From: an uncultured Micrococcaceae bacterium
GTDB lineage: Bacteria; Actinomycetota; Actinomycetes; Actinomycetales; Micrococcaceae
NCBI GenBank assembly: GCA_937896705.1
Contig: CALBOC010000295.1
Coordinates: 1 to 9,890, forward strand
Reading direction: 5' to 3'
DNA length: 9,890 bases
Shown: piece after piece, positions 6,810-9,890 of the stretch
How positions within the stretch are numbered: position 1 is the first letter of the stretch
Layout of the letters: each line of letters starts with the position of its first letter
The notes under the pieces: model-generated
Told to the model about the DNA's origin: nothing
The model's database searches: none
What the model saw: the letters and a program-made list of their open reading frames with translations, nothing else
Translations under genes and position numbers: made by a program

Positions 6810-6815
6810 TCCTTT
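6810..6815 (-). promoter_or_regulatory. Ribosome binding site fixing the TTG start of the YoaK-family gene
   Basis: AAAGGA on the minus strand lies 5 bases before the TTG codon. The surrounding 12 bases, GAAAGGAATGTC (6805-6816), are identical to those just before the betaine-binding protein start (7920-7931). That supports TTG as the true start. Confidence 0.65.
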
Positions 6816-6833
6816 CCCTGTGGACCTACGCTT

Positions 6834-6839
6834 ATTATC
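6834..6839 (-). promoter_or_regulatory. Possible -10 element for the YoaK-family gene
   Basis: The minus strand reads GGGATAATAAG here, with GATAAT about 30 bases before the TTG start. No good -35 hexamer stands at 16-18 bases upstream; TTGAAA is 23 bases away. Weak. Confidence 0.25.
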
Positions 6840-6926
6840 CCCAACGCCATCACCGTGTTCGGTTTCAAGTCGTGATTTACAAGCCGTTTGTTCGCAACTA
6901 CCGCAATGTTCAGCCTGGCAGCGTAG

Positions 6927-6969
6927 AAAAGCCGCTGCCCTCCACTTGAGTGGTGGAAGCCAGCGGCTT
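6927..6969 (-). terminator. Intrinsic terminator of the betaine importer operon
   Basis: The arms AAGCCGCTG (6929-6937) and CAGCGGCTT (6961-6969) form a 9-bp stem whose apical part contains a second small hairpin, CCACT-TG-AGTGG (6942-6953). On the minus strand the stem runs into TTTT (6930-6927). It begins about 20 bases after the binding-protein stop codon. Confidence 0.85.
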
Positions 6970-6989
6970 GGTAGCAAGTTGCGGTGAGA

Positions 6990-7919
6990 CTAGTTGGTCA
7001 GACCATCAACGTATTCTTGGTTGTCAGCGACCCAGTCTTCGATGATCGGACGGTAGTCGTCAACATCCTCATTCTCGTTGAACATGACATTTTCAAGCGA
7101 GTACAAGGTGTCCGAGTCCATTTCAAAGTTCTCGAGCCAGCCGACTACTTCAGCGTTGGCTTCGTCCTGGGCCCACTCAGCGTTAGCGAAAGTGTGCATG
7201 GATTCTGCGCCACCTAGCGCTCCTTCAGGGTCTTCGAGGTCCTTGATTGGGAAGGCATCGTATGCCCAGTGTGGACGCCAGAGAGTCACCGCGATGTTTT
7301 CGCCAGCTTCAAGGGCGCTATCCAGTTCTTGCAGCATCGCTGGAGTACTGGATGTCGTGAACTCCATGTCCTCGAGGCCGTAAGTTGGGATGACTTCGCT
7401 TTCAGTTGTCTGTACGAGCCCGGCCCCCGGGTCGATCCCTACGATCTCATTGTTGAATTCGTCGGCATTTTCTGCCAACTCGTCCAACGAATCGATCGGA
7501 GCATCTTCATTGACTGCAATGTGAAGTGATGCTTCTTCGTTCCAAGCGCCGAGGTCATCAATGTCTGCTTCGTACTCTTCGACATAGTCTGCGTGAGTAA
7601 TTGGCAGCCAGGCATCAAGCGTGACGTTGTAATCATTGGTCGATAGTCCGGAGTACACCGGAGCTGGGTCAGCATATTCAAGGCTGACGTCGTAACCTTC
7701 TTCTTCCAGCACATAGGCCCACAGTTCAGATACTGCGATGCCTTCTTCCCAGCCGTTGAAGACGCCGATCGTGACTTCGCCGCCGTTACCTTCAGCAGCT
7801 GCGTCCCCGTTACCATTACCGTTACCGGTGTCTTCGCCGCCATTACCGCATGCGGTCAAGGCGAGTGCAGCTACCGACAGGGCGGCTGCGGACTTGAAGA
7901 AACGTGATTTAAAAGTCAT
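6990..7919 (-). CDS. Glycine betaine-type ABC transporter substrate-binding lipoprotein (OpuAC/ProX-like)
   Basis: This is the extracellular receptor of the importer encoded upstream, predicted to capture glycine betaine or a related quaternary ammonium compound. The 309 residues start with a basic, hydrophobic signal peptide ending in L-T-A-C, so Cys24 should be lipidated and anchor the protein outside the membrane. A Gly/Asn/Asp-rich linker follows (25-47). The mature domain has the family landmarks F-N-G-W-E-E-G (54-60), L-D-A-W-L-P (101-106) and L-W-R-P-H-W (213-218); Trp57, Trp67, Trp104, Trp214 and Trp218 are candidates for the aromatic cage. The start is the ATG at 7919 with AAAGGA five bases upstream. 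The frame is open to 8009, but that extension would precede the signal peptide. The mature part has, by eye, 69 Asp/Glu and only 3 Lys/Arg, an extreme acidity seen in proteins working in high salt. It is the last gene of the operon. Confidence 0.93.
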   Translation of the reverse strand: MTFKSRFFKSAAALSVAALALTACGNGGEDTGNGNGNGDAAAEGNGGEVTIGVFNGWEEGIAVSELWAYVLEEEGYDVSLEYADPAPVYSGLSTNDYNVTLDAWLPITHADYVEEYEADIDDLGAWNEEASLHIAVNEDAPIDSLDELAENADEFNNEIVGIDPGAGLVQTTESEVIPTYGLEDMEFTTSSTPAMLQELDSALEAGENIAVTLWRPHWAYDAFPIKDLEDPEGALGGAESMHTFANAEWAQDEANAEVVGWLENFEMDSDTLYSLENVMFNENEDVDDYRPIIEDWVADNQEYVDGLTN

Positions 7920-7960
7920 GACATTCCTTTCATTGAGATTGTCTATGATGAATACTTTTA

Positions 7961-7991
7961 TGCAGTTAACGAAGCTTCGACTTCGACTGCA
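7961..7991 (-). repeat. Intercistronic inverted repeat at the permease end
   Basis: TGCAGT (7961-7966) and ACTGCA (7986-7991) could pair around an interior that contains the 10-bp palindrome CGAAGCTTCG (7970-7979). The element spans the permease stop codon, 40-70 bases ahead of the binding-protein start. It lacks a T-run and is more likely an mRNA processing or stability element than a terminator. Confidence 0.3.
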
Positions 7992-8805
7992 TTGAAGTGA
8001 GACGGTCAAGATACATCGCCAAGATAACCACTGCGAGTCCGGCTTCGAAACCGAGACCGGCGTTAATGCGGTTCAACGAGGCAACGACTTCCCCACCGAG
8101 GCCGCCAGCGCCGACCATACCCGCGATCACAACCATGGACAGCGAGAGCATGATGACCTGGTTGACGCCCGCCATAATGGTGGGCAATGCCAGTGGTAGC
8201 TGAATCTGTCGCAGAATCTTTCCGGGTGGTGAGCCGAATGCCTTACCGGCTTCGACGACTTCGGCGTCAACTCCGCGAATACCTAACTCGGTGAAACGTA
8301 CCCCGGGTGCCATCGCGAAGATCACGGTGGCTACCATGCCTGGCACCACACCGACCCGGAAGATGACCAGGGCCGGGATGAGATACACCATGGGAGGCAT
8401 TGTTTGGATAAAGTCCATCAACGGCCGCAGGATCTTGGAGGCAGCCTGCGACTTCGCAGCCAAAATCCCCAGTGGGAGCGCGATAATGATCGCGATCAAG
8501 GTAGCAATGGCGACCAGCGCGAGGGTTGACATCGCATTTTCCCACTGGTTGACACCAACGATCAGGATGAAACCAATCACGGTACCCAGTGCGAGCTGCC
8601 AACTGCGCAACCACCAGCCGAGCCCAGCCAATACGATGGTGACCATCCACCATTCTGGAGCGGTCAGTGCCCAGAGCAACAGCTCATAGGCTTGAACCAA
8701 GATCGTCCGGATGAAGGTAAAGATCCCACCGAGGACGGCCAAGATCCAATCAAGCGCAACTTCGACCCAGTCCCCTAGTGGGATGCGCGGTACTGGTATT
8801 TCCAT
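7966..8805 (-). CDS. Glycine betaine-type ABC transporter permease (OpuAB/ProW-like)
   Basis: This is the membrane channel subunit that passes the substrate delivered by the binding lipoprotein. Its 279 residues include an amphipathic N-terminus and several membrane segments (about 17-36, 52-67, 70-86, 93-117, 137-166, 213-235 and 250-266). F-I-Q-T-M-P-P-M-V-Y-L-I-P-A (132-145) is characteristic of betaine permeases. The ATPase-docking EAA loop is E-V-V-E-A-G-K-A-F-G, then I-Q-L-P-L-A-L-P (182-208). Near the end, V-G-A-G-G-L-G and L-G-F-E-A-G-L-A-V-V-I-L-A-M-Y-L-D-R also fit the family. The ATG (8805-8803) directly abuts the ATPase stop codon TAA (8808-8806) with no spacer, and GGGGAGG (8814-8820) inside the end of the ATPase gene serves as ribosome site, so translation is probably coupled. 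Length is normal for this family. Confidence 0.95.
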   Translation of the reverse strand: MEIPVPRIPLGDWVEVALDWILAVLGGIFTFIRTILVQAYELLLWALTAPEWWMVTIVLAGLGWWLRSWQLALGTVIGFILIVGVNQWENAMSTLALVAIATLIAIIIALPLGILAAKSQAASKILRPLMDFIQTMPPMVYLIPALVIFRVGVVPGMVATVIFAMAPGVRFTELGIRGVDAEVVEAGKAFGSPPGKILRQIQLPLALPTIMAGVNQVIMLSLSMVVIAGMVGAGGLGGEVVASLNRINAGLGFEAGLAVVILAMYLDRLTSMQSKSKLR

Positions 8806-9890
8806 TTATTGTGCCTCCCCTGATCCCGGAACGACCTGGGATTGTTGTGGTGTGAGTGCTTGTAGCAGTGATGCAAGGCGGATGTAGCCGATAGGCTCCT
8901 TGGAATTCTCGGCTTCGACCGCCACCGGCCCGTTTGCTTCTAGAACAACGGGGACGATCTCTTGCAATGTGGCGCTGGGTTTTACCGTCAGAGCGTTCCG
9001 GGCAAAGGCAGCACGGTCTTCCTCGCTGAGTTGCTCGTTGGGCACCATAACGGCTTCAGCCGTCAACACTCGTCCGCGGTCGACATCGGCCGTGAAAGAT
9101 GCAACGTAGTCGTCTGCTGGTTCAGAGAGAATCTCTTGTGGAGTCCCGATTTGGACGATTTCCCCATCTTTCATCACGGCAATGCGGTCTCCCAAGAACA
9201 TCGCTTCGTTGAGATCGTGGGTGATGAACACGATGGTGCGGCCCAATTGAGCCTGGATTTGTTTGAGCTCATCCTGCATTTCACGCCGGATCAGCGGGTC
9301 CAGGGCCGAAAAGGCTTCGTCCATAAGCATGATGTCGGTGCCTGCAGCGAGTGCGCGTGCCAGTCCGACGCGTTGCTGCATACCGCCCGACAGTTCGGAT
9401 GGGTAGGAATCTTCCCACCCTTTGAGTCCAACGGCAGATAGGACCTCGCGGGCCTGCGCGTAACGCTTCTCTTTCTCCACGCCCTGTGTTTCAAGACTGT
9501 ACGCAGCGTTTTCGATCACGGTCCAGTGCGGGAAGAGCGCGAAGTGCTGAAACACCATGGAAATGTGTTCAGAACGTAGTTCACGGAGTTCTTTGGGGCT
9601 AAGTTTCGCAAGATCTTGGCCGAGCACCTCGACGGTGCCGGCAGTAGCTGGCTGGAGCGCATTTAGCGTCCTGATGACGGTCGATTTTCCCGAGCCAGAC
9701 AAGCCCATAACTACGAAAATCTCACCTTGATAGACGTCAAAGGAGGCATCAATAACCGCGGCTGTTCCGGCTTTCTCGACATCTTGACGTGTTTCGCCCG
9801 ATTTCAGTCGGTCGACGACCGCATCGGGACGCCGGCCGAATACCTTATAGACATTCCTGGCCCGTATCACGGGCTGGGCTGTGTTTGGTT
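8806..9890 (-). CDS. Glycine betaine-type ABC transporter ATP-binding protein (OpuAA/ProV-like), start at or beyond the right edge
   Basis: This ATPase powers the betaine importer. Numbering from the GTG at 9870 (354 residues): Walker A G-L-S-G-S-G-K-S at 56-63, Q-loop Q108 in F-Q-H-F-A-L-F-P-H, signature L-S-G-G-M-Q-Q-R at 160-167, Walker B I-M-L-M-D-E at 180-185, D-loop S-A-L-D, and switch His218 in I-T-H-D. Residues ~13-40 form the extra segment before the core that is typical of ProV-type ATPases. After residue ~262 a degenerate CBS-like region follows; in OpuA the CBS modules sense ionic strength, but here they are poorly conserved. The GTG at 9870 has no ribosome site, and the frame stays open to the window edge (reading P-N-T-A-Q-P before it), so the true start is probably upstream. 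It is the first of three tightly packed genes; the promoter lies outside. Confidence 0.93.
   Translation of the reverse strand, partial: PNTAQPVIRARNVYKVFGRRPDAVVDRLKSGETRQDVEKAGTAAVIDASFDVYQGEIFVVMGLSGSGKSTVIRTLNALQPATAGTVEVLGQDLAKLSPKELRELRSEHISMVFQHFALFPHWTVIENAAYSLETQGVEKEKRYAQAREVLSAVGLKGWEDSYPSELSGGMQQRVGLARALAAGTDIMLMDEAFSALDPLIRREMQDELKQIQAQLGRTIVFITHDLNEAMFLGDRIAVMKDGEIVQIGTPQEILSEPADDYVASFTADVDRGRVLTAEAVMVPNEQLSEEDRAAFARNALTVKPSATLQEIVPVVLEANGPVAVEAENSKEPIGYIRLASLLQALTPQQSQVVPGSGEAQ

Noticed and set aside
7920..8009. 30-codon extension of the betaine-binding protein overlapping the permease
   Set aside because: It would place residues before a clear lipoprotein signal peptide; the ATG at 7919 has a ribosome site at the right distance.
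9843..9858. A further AGGAATGTC at the start of the ATPase gene
   Set aside because: It encodes R-N-V within the conserved R-N-V-Y-K-V-F-G start of the ATPase domain and is not followed by a start codon; taken as coincidence with the leader repeat.
1..9890. Mobile element, phage, CRISPR or defence system
   Set aside because: No transposase, integrase, terminal repeats, repeat-spacer array or defence domains are visible; all genes are housekeeping, metabolic or transport genes with similar composition.

Overview
The window reads as a stretch of actinobacterial chromosome of moderate GC, probably Micrococcales (Micrococcaceae-like). The reasons are a CarD with its conserved tryptophan, a RamB-type acetate regulator divergent from an isocitrate lyase gene (as ramB and icl1 lie close together in Mycobacterium), GTG/TTG starts, and compact operons separated by strong hairpin terminators. 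A betaine uptake system whose binding protein is extremely acidic suggests a halotolerant or halophilic lineage; genera such as Nesterenkonia, Yaniella or Enteractinococcus would fit, but this is inference.

Layout. Positions 1-254 (+) hold the last 83 codons of a YihY/BrkB-family membrane protein, followed by a hairpin. Positions 401-928 (-) are carD, ended by an excellent intrinsic terminator at 346-385. Positions 1074-2600 (-) are a RamB-family regulator. A 424-bp divergent intergenic region (2601-3024) is rich in short dyads. Positions 3025-6013 (+) are a two-gene glyoxylate shunt operon, aceA (isocitrate lyase) then aceB (malate synthase A), closed by an 18-bp-stem terminator. Positions 6088-6804 (-) are a YoaK/DUF1275 membrane protein. 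Positions 6990 to the right edge (-) are a betaine-type ABC importer in the order ATPase, permease, lipoprotein binding protein, closed by a terminator at 6927-6969.

How the genes work together. AceA and AceB form the glyoxylate bypass, which allows growth on acetate and fatty acids without loss of carbon as CO2. RamB is the known family regulator of acetate and glyoxylate genes and here is transcribed away from them across a shared control region. CarD is a general RNA polymerase cofactor. The importer would accumulate a quaternary ammonium osmoprotectant.

I found no mobile element, CRISPR array, RNA gene, defence island or clear pseudogene, and no obviously undescribed system. The parts most worth a second look are the dyad-rich ramB-aceA control region, the near absence of basic residues in the betaine-binding protein, and the degenerate metallopeptidase-like motif in RamB.
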